From positions 27,908 to 91,907 of the forward strand of contig WNKI01000001.1 of NCBI GenBank assembly GCA_015350385.1: a stretch of 64,000 bases of DNA. Direction: 5' to 3'. The position numbers were made by a program, and so were the translations under genes. Of this stretch, positions 46,408 through 58,100 are shown one piece after another; the stretch's first letter is position 1; each line of letters opens with the position of its first letter. This stretch comes from Aculops lycopersici (taxonomy: Eukaryota; Arthropoda; Arachnida; Trombidiformes; Eriophyidae). Below the pieces are notes generated by a model, which made no database searches, was not told where the DNA came from, and worked only from the letters and a program-made list of their open reading frames with translations.

Positions 46408-47717
46408 AGTTTTAGCGGCGAGGAGCTAGCGACACGGTGCAAGTCGCTTGCCAGAGGCTCGGCGTCAGAGTCTACTCGCAGTAGCAACAGCGGCGGCAAC
46501 TCTGACAACGACAATCATGGCTACGGCTGCAGCGGTAGTCGGAGCTGGAGTTGCGAGTGCAGTGGGAGCAGTAGGAGCTCGAGTATGAGGAAAAGTGCAA
46601 CAGGAGCAACGAGACCAACGAGACCAACGTGAGTCAGAGTCGCAAGTTTGATTTCATTCGTTTAATCCGGCTGCCGCGAGATCCCAATTGCCATTTCATA
46701 TCTGGCCGCAGCGCGTGTGCATTCGGAGGCGCCTGGCGAGCTAGCCGAGTGAGCAACGCGCTCACTAGCTCGCCCGTCGCACTCGGAGGAGCCACGGAGA
46801 ACACTGACTCTATTTAGCCATCGCTTCATCCCTAATTGAAGCCGCGATTTTGCTCGGGTCGCGCTCGAGCTGCAGCCGCATCCCCAACAGGCTAGCCAAA
46901 AACAACAATCGACTGGGCGACGACGGCCGCCGCAAGAGCAACGTCGACTGTGGGCGCGATTATCGCGAATTATTGTTATCAGCTCGTCGTCGATGGCCTT
47001 CCGCGGGCACGACTGCAAACGCGAATGCAGATGCAGATGCAATTCCAGTTGCAGTTGCAATTTGGCCGCTCGATAAGCTCGCCAGTCCGATCGGCAGGCG
47101 CGCCTAATTGCTGCTCCTCGGGGAAAGTGGAGACACCAAGACTCCACTTTGCTCCTCGAGTTCGCTCCAACAAACTCAACTGGCTGATTTCCTTGCCAGC
47201 GGAAGTGGCCGTCGTTAGATTTGCATAAGCTAGTCGGTCCCGTCGGCTTCTTCAGCTCAAGCTTGAGCCACAATGACGCCAACCTGCGCTCGGGACGCCG
47301 CTTCCACTTGGCAGCGGCACGTCCATTGTGCTCGCGGCCACTTCCTGCCCTCCGCTGCCAGCGGCTACTTCTAGTCCAACTTTGGGCCGAGGCCGCCTCC
47401 GCCGTCGTCGATGGAATTGCGCCGCTAGGCGTAGCTGCTGCTTGGCCTCCTCTTCCTCCTCCTTCGTCTAAGGCGAGAGTTGCTAATGCGGACCCGGTTG
47501 CGGGTTTAGCAGATCTCCGAACTCGGGAGTCGGGATTGCGGCCAGCGAGTGGCTAGCCCTGGAAACCGAGCCACGCCCACACGCCGCACCCCAGAGCTGG
47601 GTTGTGGCGGCGTGACGTGATCGGAGTTGCCAGTGTTGCCAGCGGCGCTATGTGCTCGCGTCTGAAGTTGGAGCTTGCGCCTAGAGAAGCGCAGTGTCGA
47701 GGCAGAAGCTGAAGCTA

Positions 47718-47860
47718 AAGTTGGAATTGGAGTTGGAGTTGGAGTTGGAGTTGGAGCTGGAGGCTAGAGGCAGGAGGCTGGAGGTTGGAGGCTAGAGGCT
47801 AGAGGCTAGAAGCTAGAGGCTGGAAAGGAAAGTGAGAGTCGAGTTTGAGTTTGAGTTTGA
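47718..47860. repeat. Simple repeats: (TTGGAG)n, (GGCTAGA)n, (GAGTTT)n
   Basis: Three adjoining tandem runs lie in the non-coding region: TTGGAG units at about 47721-47756, AGGCTAG/GGAGG-type 7-bp units at about 47758-47822, and GAGTTT units at about 47840-47861. Confidence 0.85.
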
Positions 47861-48936
47861 GTCGCGAGCAGTAATTGTAGTTGCGCAAGCAACTCGAGGC
47901 ATTCGGGCGCTTGGCCGTCGCAAGCGGAGCCTTTGTATTGTGTCCTGGCTGCTGGGCGGCGCGTCATTGTCTCTGCGCCTTTGGCTCCGCCACTTGGACC
48001 GTCGTCGTCGTCGTCGTCGTAGTTGGTGCCACTAGCTTCACTTGCAACAAGCAGCACAGTTGCACTTTCGCTCGGACCCTGCGAGTTATTTGCGCCGAGC
48101 TCCTGGACGATAGAGTATAAATCTGGTTACATTTTGCGAGCAAAGTGTCGTTATTGGTTTGTGTGGGATTTGCACCGTTAGTCGGAAGCCAGAAGAACGA
48201 GGGAGAAAATTGAGAAGAGAATCGGAAGCAAAGGAGAAATGAAAATAAAAAGAAAGGGCGAGAAGAGAGGCGAGCTAGCGGCAAGAGCGACGAGGAGCAA
48301 GAGACAAGCAGACGACAAGAGCCTTTTGAAGTTTGGCAAATGGAAAAAGGAAAAGAAGAATAAATTTGCAAAGAGGTAGAACGAAGATGCGAAATTCCTT
48401 TAAACTGCCTCCTGGTGAACTTATCATTCTGCCGTTCAGACTGAGAATCAATCTCCTCGTGGCGCCAGCCGAAAGGTCGAGCAAACTGATTGGGCTTCTG
48501 GAGCTTGGTGCCAATTTACTTGCAAGTTTCCACATTCCGCAGAAACGCAACGCGAAGCTTCTGGCCCGCGCTCGCTACGTGGCGTCAGGCAACGAGCAGC
48601 GAGCGGCGAGCGACCATTCCATTTCCGCTGCCATCTGGACGCTCGCTGGTGCATCCAGCGAGAGCCACTTTGCCCAACAAACTCGCACCCGACTCTATGG
48701 CGACGCGAGGCGTTGATATCTATTGAGGTTTCTGGACGGAGAACTTGATAAGTTTTGCTGGAGCGCAACTCTCGCCGATTTCAAGAGAAGCAGAAGGAGA
48801 AAAGGGAAGAAAAGGGAGATAGGAATTGGAAGAAGCCGAACTAGAGTCGAGAATATAATGTTTGAGTTGATTGCTGAGTTTCGGTTTATGTGTGTAGCCT
48901 ATCAGTTGCACTTAAGTTTGTGTCAGAGTGGGAGCC

Positions 48937-50682
48937 CTAGAGACCGTCGACGCTTCCGCCCTTTCGGTAATCGCTGTTGGCTGTGATGAGGTTCGAGTTA
49001 TTGGCGACTGCCATCACCACCGACGATCGACCAGTGATCGGCTTGAGCTGGTGGCCGCGCTGAGCTAGCGAGTGGAGAATGTCCTTGGGAAAGTTGGACT
49101 CATAGGAGACTTGGTCGGGTAAAAACTGATGGTGGATTCTGGGCGCGTCAATCGCGGTTTTGATGTCCTCGCCGATGAAACAGTAGCGCAAACTGGCGAG
49201 CGCAATGGAGCTTGTGATTAGAGTGCCTCCGCTAGCTCCTATCACCAAGCGCACGTCGCCCTCCTTGTTGGTGAACACCGAGGGACTCATAGAGGAGAGC
49301 GGCCGTCTTCCGGGTCGAATGCGATTGTAGGCTGAGGGCGGCAAGTTAAACTTGTTGGTTATGTTGGGCGAGACGAAGTCGTCCATTACGTCGTTGTAGA
49401 TAATGCCAGTGGAGGGCGAGATGAGTCCGCTGCCAAAGTAGAGGTTCACCGAGGAGGTCACTGCAACAGCGTTGCCCTCGGCGTCCAGCACCGAGACATG
49501 GGCAGTTCCGTGGTCGTCGGTGAAGAAGTCAAGGCCGCCGTAGTAGCTGCTCGGGTGAGTGGTGTTGTCGATCTTGGCCACAGTGGATTGAATGAACTCG
49601 TCGGAGGTAATCTTTGCTATTAGTTGCTCCAATCGGCCGGGATCGTCGGGTTTGTCCTCGAGTCCCGCTCGCTGGGCGTAGGCAAACTTCAGCGACTCGG
49701 CCAATCGGTGGAAGTAGAGACCTGCCGACTCGGGGTTCGATTGTGGCTTTATGTTCTTGTAGTAGCCGAGCTGTTTCATGAGCCGCAGAATCATTGACAG
49801 GACGATTCCCGAGCCCGGAAGTGGCTGCGTGTACAGGTGCAAATCGTCGGCCAGCTCAACGGCTAAGGGCTCCTTCACTAAGGCCTCGTAGTTGGTCAGG
49901 TCTTCAATGGTTATGTTGCCGCCCTGCTTTTGCAAATCCTCCACGAACTTCTGGCCGAGTGGACCTCCGTAAAATTCGCCCGCCCCCTTGGCGCTAAGTT
50001 GGCGCAAAGTCTCCGCTAGCTGCTTCTGGGCCATGATCTCGCCTTCCTTGTAAAACTCGCCAGTCTCTGGGTTTGTGAAGAGAGCCGCCAGCGGGGGAGA
50101 GATGTACTGACTATGTTCAGCATTCTTCAATGCGGCGCCTAGGTGCATCACAACCGGAGTTCCCGTTTCGGCCAGCAAAATGTTGTCTTCAAATAGCTGC
50201 GACCAGTTCAGCTTGCCGAACATTTGGTGCGCCTTCCAGTGAGCGGCTATTTCGCCCGGCACGCCCACCGAGAGTGGACCCCGCGAGGCGCTGCCCGGGT
50301 CTTGGGCAAACATTTGCTCGGTGGCAAAAGCGGGCGCAACCTCGCGGCCGTCAATCACTGTAGCTTTCTTGGTTTTGCGCTCGTATATTGTCATAAGGCA
50401 GCCGCCGCCGAGACCCAAGCTGTTGGGTAGCGCTAGGCCCATGCAGACGAGCGTACCTATGGCCGCGTCCACTGCTGAGCCACCTTTGGCCAACAGCGAC
50501 TTACCGATCACGGCACAGGGCTTGGCGTCCGTCGAGATTGCGTAGTTCTTGAATTTGCCCAACACTGAGGGACTGTCTACTACTCCTAGGTAATTGAAAT
50601 CCTCTGTCAAGGCATCGTACAGTTTCCATAATACAAGACAACAGATGCACACTATTATCAACAAAAGGAAGATTCTTCTCAA
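48937..50682 (-). CDS. GGT: Gamma-glutamyltransferase, type II membrane enzyme
   Basis: GGT cleaves glutathione and its conjugates at the cell surface, transferring the gamma-glutamyl group. One membrane anchor at about 4-24 gives a type II topology. GGSAVDAAIGTLVCMGLALPNSLGLGGGCLMTIY (about 68-101) is the family start. Cleavage of the proenzyme releases the nucleophile Thr in GTAHVSVLDAEGNAVAVTSSVN near residue 392. PLSSMSPSVF and GASGGTLITSS further on are substrate-site motifs. 581 residues is normal. Single exon. Its 3' end faces the low-complexity region. The GC-rich codon use resembles the neighbouring dynein and AP180 genes. Confidence 0.96.
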   Translation of the reverse strand: MRRIFLLLIIVCICCLVLWKLYDALTEDFNYLGVVDSPSVLGKFKNYAISTDAKPCAVIGKSLLAKGGSAVDAAIGTLVCMGLALPNSLGLGGGCLMTIYERKTKKATVIDGREVAPAFATEQMFAQDPGSASRGPLSVGVPGEIAAHWKAHQMFGKLNWSQLFEDNILLAETGTPVVMHLGAALKNAEHSQYISPPLAALFTNPETGEFYKEGEIMAQKQLAETLRQLSAKGAGEFYGGPLGQKFVEDLQKQGGNITIEDLTNYEALVKEPLAVELADDLHLYTQPLPGSGIVLSMILRLMKQLGYYKNIKPQSNPESAGLYFHRLAESLKFAYAQRAGLEDKPDDPGRLEQLIAKITSDEFIQSTVAKIDNTTHPSSYYGGLDFFTDDHGTAHVSVLDAEGNAVAVTSSVNLYFGSGLISPSTGIIYNDVMDDFVSPNITNKFNLPPSAYNRIRPGRRPLSSMSPSVFTNKEGDVRLVIGASGGTLITSSIALASLRYCFIGEDIKTAIDAPRIHHQFLPDQVSYESNFPKDILHSLAQRGHQLKPITGRSSVVMAVANNSNLITANSDYRKGGSVDGL

Positions 50683-50768
50683 CCTAAGATCAGTTTTGGG
50701 TGCGAGAGACGAGATAAGGAGTTAGTATTGTCAGTTGAACTTCGTCATGGAGTCGCGAGAAATATTAT

Positions 50769-51671
50769 TCAAATGTCGCCAAAGTCTGTCATCGATGCGT
50801 ACGCTTGGGATACCGATTGCTTTGAACTTCTTTTATGATGCTGTTGGCTCAATCTAGAATATCCATTCGAGTCTATGAGACGCTGAGATTCTCTTGTCTT
50901 ACTCCGTGAGCTCGACCTCCTTGATGATGGCCGATGCTCGTTATATCCACGAAGAGTCTGGTACTTATTGTTGCTGCTCGAGCTGGGCATTGTCGTTGCA
51001 GTTTGTCCTGGAGAGTGTGGTTGTTGTTGCTTGTGTTGCTGCTCGCTTCCACTTGTTGAGTGGAATTTATAATTATGATTGAGTTCAGGTATATGTTTGC
51101 TTGTTGGTGGCGAACATTTCCCAACACCAAGATCACCTGTTTCTCGTGAATTGAAGGGAGACAATAGGTTTGCAAAAATAGAAGCTGCCCTGCTAAGTGA
51201 GCTCTGACAGAATGGCCCGCCGGCATTGTGTTCCAATTGAAGACAGGAGTCTCTGCACCGATCGACGCTAATGTCACTTGCAGTATGAACTTTGTGAAAC
51301 TTCAAATCTTCATGGTAAGCTTTGCTTTTCTGCGCACTGGTTCTAAGTCTGAGAAACGAGCTTATTGTTTGCTTGTGCCGGTCGCTGCCGATCGGCTCGA
51401 GCCCTGAGTCGGTGTCCTCATCACTGGCATTAATATTCTGGTGATTGTCGCTATACGAGTCATTATCGGCTTCATCAATGTCATTGTGATCAATATCACC
51501 ATCGTGGGCATAATCACCATAAAATTCATTGGCAGTGTTAAGTCTGCGCTGCTTCAGGGTTCGTCTTTGCCTACTGATCGGCTTGCTAGCGTCAGTTATG
51601 CCATGACTACCATCAGCTGAGTCGCTACCATGATTGTGACTTTCACCAAGTTTTGAGCCCAGCTGTTTCAT
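50769..51671 (-). CDS. Orphan Ser/Asp/His-rich protein
   Basis: I do not recognise this 300-residue frame. It is hydrophilic and probably disordered, with an acidic Asp/Asn/His-rich stretch (about 50-90), scattered Cys near 130-185, a basic Arg/Ser-rich run at about 245-285 (RRSSSRSKTRESQRL), and the ending SQAYASMTDFGDI. No membrane segment is seen. Codon pattern and length argue for a real gene, but composition is biased. It lies just upstream of GGT on the same strand with an 86-bp gap, and just downstream of another minus-strand orphan frame, with which it may form one spliced gene. Confidence 0.5.
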   Translation of the reverse strand: MKQLGSKLGESHNHGSDSADGSHGITDASKPISRQRRTLKQRRLNTANEFYGDYAHDGDIDHNDIDEADNDSYSDNHQNINASDEDTDSGLEPIGSDRHKQTISSFLRLRTSAQKSKAYHEDLKFHKVHTASDISVDRCRDSCLQLEHNAGGPFCQSSLSRAASIFANLLSPFNSRETGDLGVGKCSPPTSKHIPELNHNYKFHSTSGSEQQHKQQQPHSPGQTATTMPSSSSNNKYQTLRGYNEHRPSSRRSSSRSKTRESQRLIDSNGYSRLSQQHHKRSSKQSVSQAYASMTDFGDI

Positions 51672-51719
51672 AACGTTTTTCCTATCATGGTGTCTAGAGA
51701 GAGCTAGGTTCTCGTGGAT

Positions 51720-51992
51720 TTAGTTATTGTTATTATCGCGAAATTTTCTACTTGTATTATCTTCGGTTGGTTCCGAGGTTCCGCTGACATCACGGTTCTT
51801 GTAGTAGGTGCTCCGCCGATGGGTGTCAAGCTTATTCTGACCATCGTCGGGGCTGCCATTATCACTAGTGCCTTCGCGTGCTGATTTTTCGACCATGTTC
51901 AAGTCGACGTCGTCCTCCTCGTAGCCGGCCGATACATCGATGATGTTGCGTCCCTCTCGGCCGCGAGATTGTTCTTGATTGTCACTGCTCAT
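51720..51992 (-). CDS. Orphan acidic short ORF, possibly first exon of the next gene
   Basis: A 90-residue hydrophilic frame (MSSDNQEQSRGREG...) with an acidic block (EEDDVDLN at about 26-33) and an Asn run before its stop. It ends 48 bp before the 300-residue orphan on the same strand and shares its disordered Asp/Ser-rich style. A short intron joining them is possible, but I found no donor-acceptor pair in matching phase. It may also be a separate small protein or an upstream frame. Confidence 0.35.
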   Translation of the reverse strand: MSSDNQEQSRGREGRNIIDVSAGYEEDDVDLNMVEKSAREGTSDNGSPDDGQNKLDTHRRSTYYKNRDVSGTSEPTEDNTSRKFRDNNNN

Positions 51993-53709
51993 GATTGCGA
52001 CCTGTTGTGGCCATCAAGCAGACAGAACCGATTTTGAATAGATGATTGCAAGGCTCACGTCTGACGGATTATGTGTGCGACAGCAACAGTCGTGCAAGGT
52101 AGATGTTAGTAGGATTGTTGTCTGGGCGAAGTTAAGGTTTCTCTTTTCATTTCTAAATATAGTAGGATTCTATCGACAATTTGGCTTGAGTCTGACTTGG
52201 TGTCTCAGCGTTGGATCTGGTGAATAATAGACGAGTCATGGGTCTGCGGCTTGAGGTGAGGCTAAGCAATAGAGAATAATATGGGCTCGAGTGTGGTTGT
52301 AGCTCCAGTCTTAGGTTGGCATCATGAATATGGAGTCAAGCGCCGAACTTTTCGGCTGGATTGATTCCAAAAGAATCACAACAAAGAGGACATTGGAAAT
52401 GCCGCCCTGCCAGCTGTGTGCTTCTGGATAGTCCCCATGTGTGCGTGTTTAGAACATGTGCAAACGATCGCAACAGCGTTTGCCTGCCGACTTCGCCAGG
52501 CATTTCCGTACAGAACTCTTAACATTGCGCCCAGCGATGACTTGTGTAATTGACTCTAGGTGCTCGGAGAGTCGCGCGCGTCTAGTCCCGTGGAGCTACC
52601 GCAAAGTAAACTTACCTGAAGTACTTCTTCGCCTTCATGAGATCGGGGTCTTCGCGTGAACTTGGCATTCTGCAGTGAGGGTTGAATTTTGTGTGATAGG
52701 GTGACTAAAGTTAACGATAAAATTGAAATAGAGAAAAGTATGCCACTGATTTTGCTCAAATTTAGCTCGCGTCACCCTAAAAGTCGCAAACACGAGCACT
52801 TTTTCAAGAATCGCCAAAACGCTAAGCCAGCTGTGTGACTTTCCAACTTTTTTGCTAATGTCGCGCTAAAGAACCACCAACAAACAATTCTCGACCCCTC
52901 AGCAAATCCTCTGCAAACGAGATTAGCAGGAACATCGGCTTAGTCCGCTGTCTGCTGCGTCCGGGAAAAGAACCTCGGCAGGCTAAGAATAGCTTACATT
53001 ATATGACATACTAGAGCAACACTGCAAACCGACCGGTGCAACTGTTGGGACTCGGATCCAACTTTACTGCATGCCAGCGGGCGAGATAGTGACTCGAAGC
53101 TCGTGGCCATCGCATTTTGCGTAGTTGCGCAACAACTGGAACCAAAATGGCTGACACTGTAGCTCGCTGATGAGGAAACATAAATCTTCGTATGAGTTAG
53201 CGCCACTTTGCTGGTCGATAAAAAATTAATCTCGCGAGGGCCACTTAACACTCCCATGAAGTCCAATTGAAACTTCATACGAGCGAGCCAAACTTGTTAT
53301 TCGATAAGCATAACTCCAACGGAGAGCTTGCAGGCGTTTGGCGAGAATCGTCAAGGTCTCGCCAGTTCGCCCGACACCATCAAGTGGCTAGAGGTGTCAA
53401 ATTTCGAGCTAGCGAGTGAGAGAATCGGATGCAACAAGTGTCCTGAAAGAGACGGAATTTGATGACTATTTTGATTGAATGAGAGAATTTGAATACTTGG
53501 CTTTGGTCCAAGATGATCTAGCTTGTCGCTTGCGGGAGTATTTCATTCGAAGAATTAATTTGATTTTAGCTAGCTTATAATATGTAATTAAATATAACAA
53601 CAGTGTTGAACAATAGATGCTATTTCGACGATACGTTGATAACGATAAGACAATCATTGTGATATTATTGATTACTTCCAATACCTTAGGGTGCGCCTAG
53701 GATTTGGTG
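51993..53709. other. Non-coding gap between orphan ORFs and KLHDC10
   Basis: 1.7 kb with no recognisable gene. AT-rich sequence at about 53460-53700 probably holds the KLHDC10 3' UTR. The rest should include the promoter of the orphan ORFs. Short open frames have no family resemblance. Confidence 0.45.
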
Positions 53710-55107
53710 TCATAGTAATAGATCGGCAACTTCCAGTGCCTCGGACAGGCCTGTTGTTTTGCAGGCCTTCGGGTCGATGACTTTATGTTGAACATAATAA
53801 CTAACAGCTGATAAACAAATATTCTTGAGCGAAGGAACCTTCAACCAAATGGAGGTTAGCTTGTTGTTCCGCGAATCTCCATTGACATGATCAACACCAC
53901 CAAAGATGGTTAGTCGGCCGTCCAGGGCCACAGAGGCGGCGTGAAAGTACACAGGGTAGGGGATCTTCTCAACAAGTAAAGTCCACTTGAGCTCCTCCAT
54001 GTTGATGTGCCAAATATCTGAGCAAACCTTCTGTCCGTCGGTGCCGCCGCAAACATAACAGTCGTTCCCTAGGATAGTTAAACTATGGCACTTTCTGGCG
54101 TTCGGGTAAAGTTGCTGGCCCATTTTAAGATGCGGCTTGGTCTTGCAGTAGGACCAATCATGCGTTTCGAGATCAAAGACCGGCAACTGGTCGAAGGGGT
54201 AGTAGGCGTGACTGGTGCTTCCGCCAAACAGGTATAGCTTGTTGTTGTACAGGGCAATCTCGTGGCGATATCTGCAGCCGGGTTCATAATCAACCTGCGT
54301 CGACTTGTAGAGGACAGTCCATTTTTTTGTGTATAAATTAAATTTGTGCACGTCTAGACTATACTGGCTCCCATTGGTTCCGCCAACGATGTAAATCTCG
54401 CCCCGTTCCGAGTCTATGACACAAGCTTGACCATACATCTCCACGGGAGTTCGTGAGGGCTCCGAGAGCGGTTCTATGACTTCCCAATAGTTTTCTTGGA
54501 TGTGGTAAACGGTTAGCTTGTTGGAGGAGTTGTCGCCGTAGGGTAGTCCGGTGCCCCCGTAGATGATGATTTTGTCTTCCCAGTATATCATGCAATGCGA
54601 GACTAGCTTGTCGGGTATGTCGCCCTTGGTCCTAAGCTTCTTCCAGCGCTTTGTGCGCCAATTGAACTTCCATAACTCCTGAAACAAAGGCTTATACTTT
54701 TGCCACTCGGGCTCCCTGGAGAGCTCGCCGTCGTCGTGTGGTACGGAAACATTAAAGCCACCGAAAGAGTAGAGATCGCCCGCCTCGTCGGCCACCATTC
54801 GATGGCCCGAGCGAGCCTTTGGGTTAAGCTTGGAGTTTGGCTCAATCACATCTAACTGTAAGAGTTTGAATTTGTACATGCCTAAGTTTAAAGACACATG
54901 CCGGGACGAGGGCCAGAATTGGGACAGTCTGTAGGGTTGGTGGCGGCGACGGTGGCGTTGATTGTTGGATTGCGATGGGGCCGAGGATTTTGCAACAGCA
55001 TTCAGAAGCCGACGACGGGCGACGAATTGTTCGTACCGTCGAGTACGAGCGCGGTTTTGGGTTTTGGTTAGAATGGTGGCGGTTATGTTGGGTTTCCAAT
55101 GGTGCAA
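53710..55107 (-). CDS. KLHDC10: KLHDC10-like kelch protein
   Basis: Six kelch blades run from about 95 to 430, e.g. SGHRMVADEAGDLYSFGGFN, HCMIYWEDKIIIYGGTGLPYGD, IYIVGGTNGSQYSLDVHKFNL, RYRHEIALYNNKLYLFGGSTS, KCHSLTILGNDCYVCGGTDGQ, and PVYFHAASVALDGRLTIFGGV. The order and the WLKVPSLKNICLSAV C-terminal helix region match KLHDC10, a substrate receptor of CUL2 ubiquitin ligases (Drosophila Slim) that also modulates ASK1 stress signalling. The first 75 residues are Arg/Ser-rich and unlike the family. The Met at residue 77 (MYKFKLLQ) is a likely true start, which would give about 390 residues. Confidence 0.9.
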   Translation of the reverse strand: MHHWKPNITATILTKTQNRARTRRYEQFVARRRLLNAVAKSSAPSQSNNQRHRRRHQPYRLSQFWPSSRHVSLNLGMYKFKLLQLDVIEPNSKLNPKARSGHRMVADEAGDLYSFGGFNVSVPHDDGELSREPEWQKYKPLFQELWKFNWRTKRWKKLRTKGDIPDKLVSHCMIYWEDKIIIYGGTGLPYGDNSSNKLTVYHIQENYWEVIEPLSEPSRTPVEMYGQACVIDSERGEIYIVGGTNGSQYSLDVHKFNLYTKKWTVLYKSTQVDYEPGCRYRHEIALYNNKLYLFGGSTSHAYYPFDQLPVFDLETHDWSYCKTKPHLKMGQQLYPNARKCHSLTILGNDCYVCGGTDGQKVCSDIWHINMEELKWTLLVEKIPYPVYFHAASVALDGRLTIFGGVDHVNGDSRNNKLTSIWLKVPSLKNICLSAVSYYVQHKVIDPKACKTTGLSEALEVADLLL

Positions 55108-58100
55108 ATGACGACGATCCGACGAGTGGAGGTGGTGGTTTGTGTGGCGGTGTTGGTGGCGTTCAGTTTAGTTGAATTCCGTTCAGTTGGGTGAGTCAGA
55201 TGGGCAGGCGAGTTGGGTTTGGTTAATAGCTAGCATTTCAGGACAAATATGCAGTAATAATGAGTCAATATTTGTGATTAGTAGGCCGACGCGCGGGAGA
55301 CCTTGAAATTGAACTTGATGCTACTCCTCGCTAGTGGCGTAGAGTTTGTTGCAAACTTTGGTCCGATATTTGGGTTGATATCAGGCGATTATCATGATTT
55401 AATAGCAGGTAACGAAGGTGTAGATGAAATGGGCAGGATAGAATAGAAGAGATGGGACGCATAATGGTTCCCCGAGAAAGAGTTTCAATTTGCTTTCGAT
55501 GATTTTGTACCCGATATGCGATGCAGCTGTGCTCTTTGCATGGGCGAGCGAGTTGTGAGTCTTGCAGCGCTGCACCATCTAGCTGCTGGCCCAAAGCGCA
55601 GCAGGCGATACTTTCGTCGCAGCCGCTCGCCTGCGAACGAGCGCCTTGTGTTATTGTTGTTGTTATTGTTGTTGTTGTTGTTGCTGCTGCTGTTGCTTGT
55701 CCAAAGGCAGTATGGCTCGCAGTTTACATATTCTGCGTGGGACAGGTAGCGAGCAAATTCCCTTTGGGTGCGCAATCTGAAACGCTCTAAAGTTGGCCAT
55801 TGGCCGCCGCCATGGAATCTCTGCGACTCAAAAATTGCGAGTGCCGATGGTGCACAACAACCACAAGCTTGCATCGCCATCTCGGACGTTGCTCATAATC
55901 GCACCACAGCCGCTAGTACTGCTGCGACCATTCGAGTTGAGGGCGGTGGTGCCAGCGGCCAAACAACCAAGCAAGTCGCTCGAAACTCGCAACTAGCAAA
56001 TTGCAATGCACTCCTTTGCACTACCATCGCAAAGGGCATTTGCCGCTCGCTACACAAATCTGCTGCGAAGCTAGTCGCTTTTAGCTGCGTCTTTGCAAAA
56101 GTCGGATCGCTTACCTCTGCCAATACCAGAGATAACCAACGTCCGACATTGACATTGAAATCCACTTCATTCTTGGCTGAGCTGCAAACCTGAAACTTGA
56201 TGATCGATCGATGAGCAATCTAACCAAGCGACTTGACGACTCACGCGCCACTTGTTAGCGGGCCAATCAAACGCCATTCGCATGCTACTGTTGCCTGTTG
56301 CTTTATTTGCCTCGACAAACTGAATGATTGGTGGTCAGGAAGTTGAGCAGCTTCCGACGATCGCGCTCGATATCGGTGTTGCGAGCTTCGAGATAAACGT
56401 CCACTACTTACCTCATCGAACTTAGAATGCATAGAGTCGTGTTCATCTTGCCACGAGTTTACTTTTGACTTTGAAACGCGTAAACTTGAGATCTCGGCCT
56501 TGATATTTTGGTGTGTCGTTCAACTATTCTCACTATTAGAATCTTGGTCTAGATGGGCGCCACTTTCATTGACTAGGACAGAATGGTCACTTACTCTGCG
56601 CGGCTTCTGGATATTGGGTACAACATGATTTTCGAGTGTCGACTTCGATTATGGATGTGGAAATGAGCGACTCGCGCAAATTAAATCCCACAAGTTAGCA
56701 TCCCAGTAGAGACAAGTTTTGATCGGCTGGGTAGCTTTGCTTCGCCTCGGCACCACAATCGGCACGCTAGAACCAGAGGCTAGAGTCGACGATTGAGCCT
56801 CGGCACCAAGGCGCCGCGAGGCAACCGCAACCTGAGAGAAAAATCGCAACTCCCGTGCCACCGTTAGTTTTCCGACGCAGTTAGTTTTCCGGTGCCGTTA
56901 GTCTTTGCCCTGTGAAGCCAGTTAGTATCTCAGTGGTTGTCGCAGGAGCTAATCGAAGTATTTTTGCGAGTCGCGCTCGACGGCTCGCTGCGAACGAAGC
57001 AGCAAGCTCTTTGGATACACGACTACTTATTTCCTGAAAAAACGGGCCAAAACTGCCGAGCCTCAGTAACAGCAAGGTTCTATTCTGCTGCTGAACCTCA
57101 GACAAACGACATGCTATTTTGCAACACTCATTTGAGACTTGGTTGCCACTACTCTGCGTCTAAATCCTGAACTCGCGAGCTGCTCGCTACTTAGGCCACC
57201 GAGCACAAGTTGCTAGCTCGGTATCGAGGATCGCGCGCCTTGCCACAGCAGCCACCAACTAGTTCCAGATTTCACAACTCACTCTCACCTATGCGCGCTG
57301 ATCTGCGCGCAACTCGCGATTGTTGACTCAGGCAAAGGAGTTATTTCCTCGCGTTGCTAGAACAACAAGTCGAGCTAAGATCTGAGGCCGAAGACTGCGA
57401 TTACGACTGCTTTCCGTGCGAGCAACTGGAAGCCAGTTACTCTTAGATGACGTCAAGCTTCAAGTGCGATGACTCTGCTGGCGTAACAGTTGCTTGCGCC
57501 GCCGTTGTCGTAGTCAAAATGATTGTGGCTGTTATCAAAATAGTATTCTTTCTATCTCGCATCACTCCAACTGTATCGTTATAGCAAGTCATTAAAAACG
57601 ACAAACTTTGTCGCTCTCTCTTCCATCGCTACTCTCACAAGTGGCTGCCAATCGTTTCCATCGCAACTAAGCGACGACGACTTTTTTCTGGAATTTATAA
57701 TTTCAGTTTAATCAGATCAGTAGAAACGCTTAAGGTGGATCACCGAAATTAGGTTGGTGGAGTTGAGACAGTGACTCTGACCATGAACTTTGTTTCACCT
57801 GTGTGACCAAAAGTTCGCGCCTAGATATCTGCTAGGATTATGCAGAGAAATACCCCAAAGATGAGGTAAACGGGGACACTCTGTGGCTGAATCCCCGACC
57901 ACTTGGAGCAGGGACGAAAAGGGCCAAGGCAAATTTGTATGCAGCGAACCGAGAGACGATCACTTGAAATGACTCATTTTAGCCCCCTGAGTGAAAAACT
58001 ACAGTCGCACACAGAGAAATTGGGCTGCTTACCAGTGGCAGTTCTATCTAGTTCGTTGGCTGCCTCAGCGGACGCCAGTCTTGCACTCGCTCGCACAGCG

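Larger units (their letters stand above)
45689..48936. other. 3.2-kb low-complexity non-coding region with a candidate transcription unit
   Basis: The region lies between the convergent AP180-like and GGT stop codons, so no promoter for either is needed here. It contains the AP180 poly(A) signal (45732-45737), a strong plus-strand TATA/initiator at 46370-46407, a splice donor GTGAGT at 46631, simple repeats at 47718-47860 and 48000-48022, purine-rich sequence at 48180-48370, and a plus-strand AATAAA at 48358-48363. Open frames here have Arg/Ser-rich composition typical of chance frames in GC-rich DNA. A spliced gene or a long non-coding RNA is possible. Confidence 0.55.

Noticed and set aside
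46273..46632. Plus-strand ORF of 119 codons
   Set aside because: It begins before the TATA box of the predicted promoter and is Ser/Arg-rich without domain likeness; only its last part could be transcribed.
48333..48716. Plus-strand ORF of 127 codons before GGT
   Set aside because: No recognisable domain, composition of random GC-rich frames, with equally long frames on the opposite strand.
55485..56193. Overlapping ORFs on both strands in the KLHDC10-MAU2 gap
   Set aside because: Low-complexity Leu/Val/Asn runs from the TTG repeat and no family resemblance.
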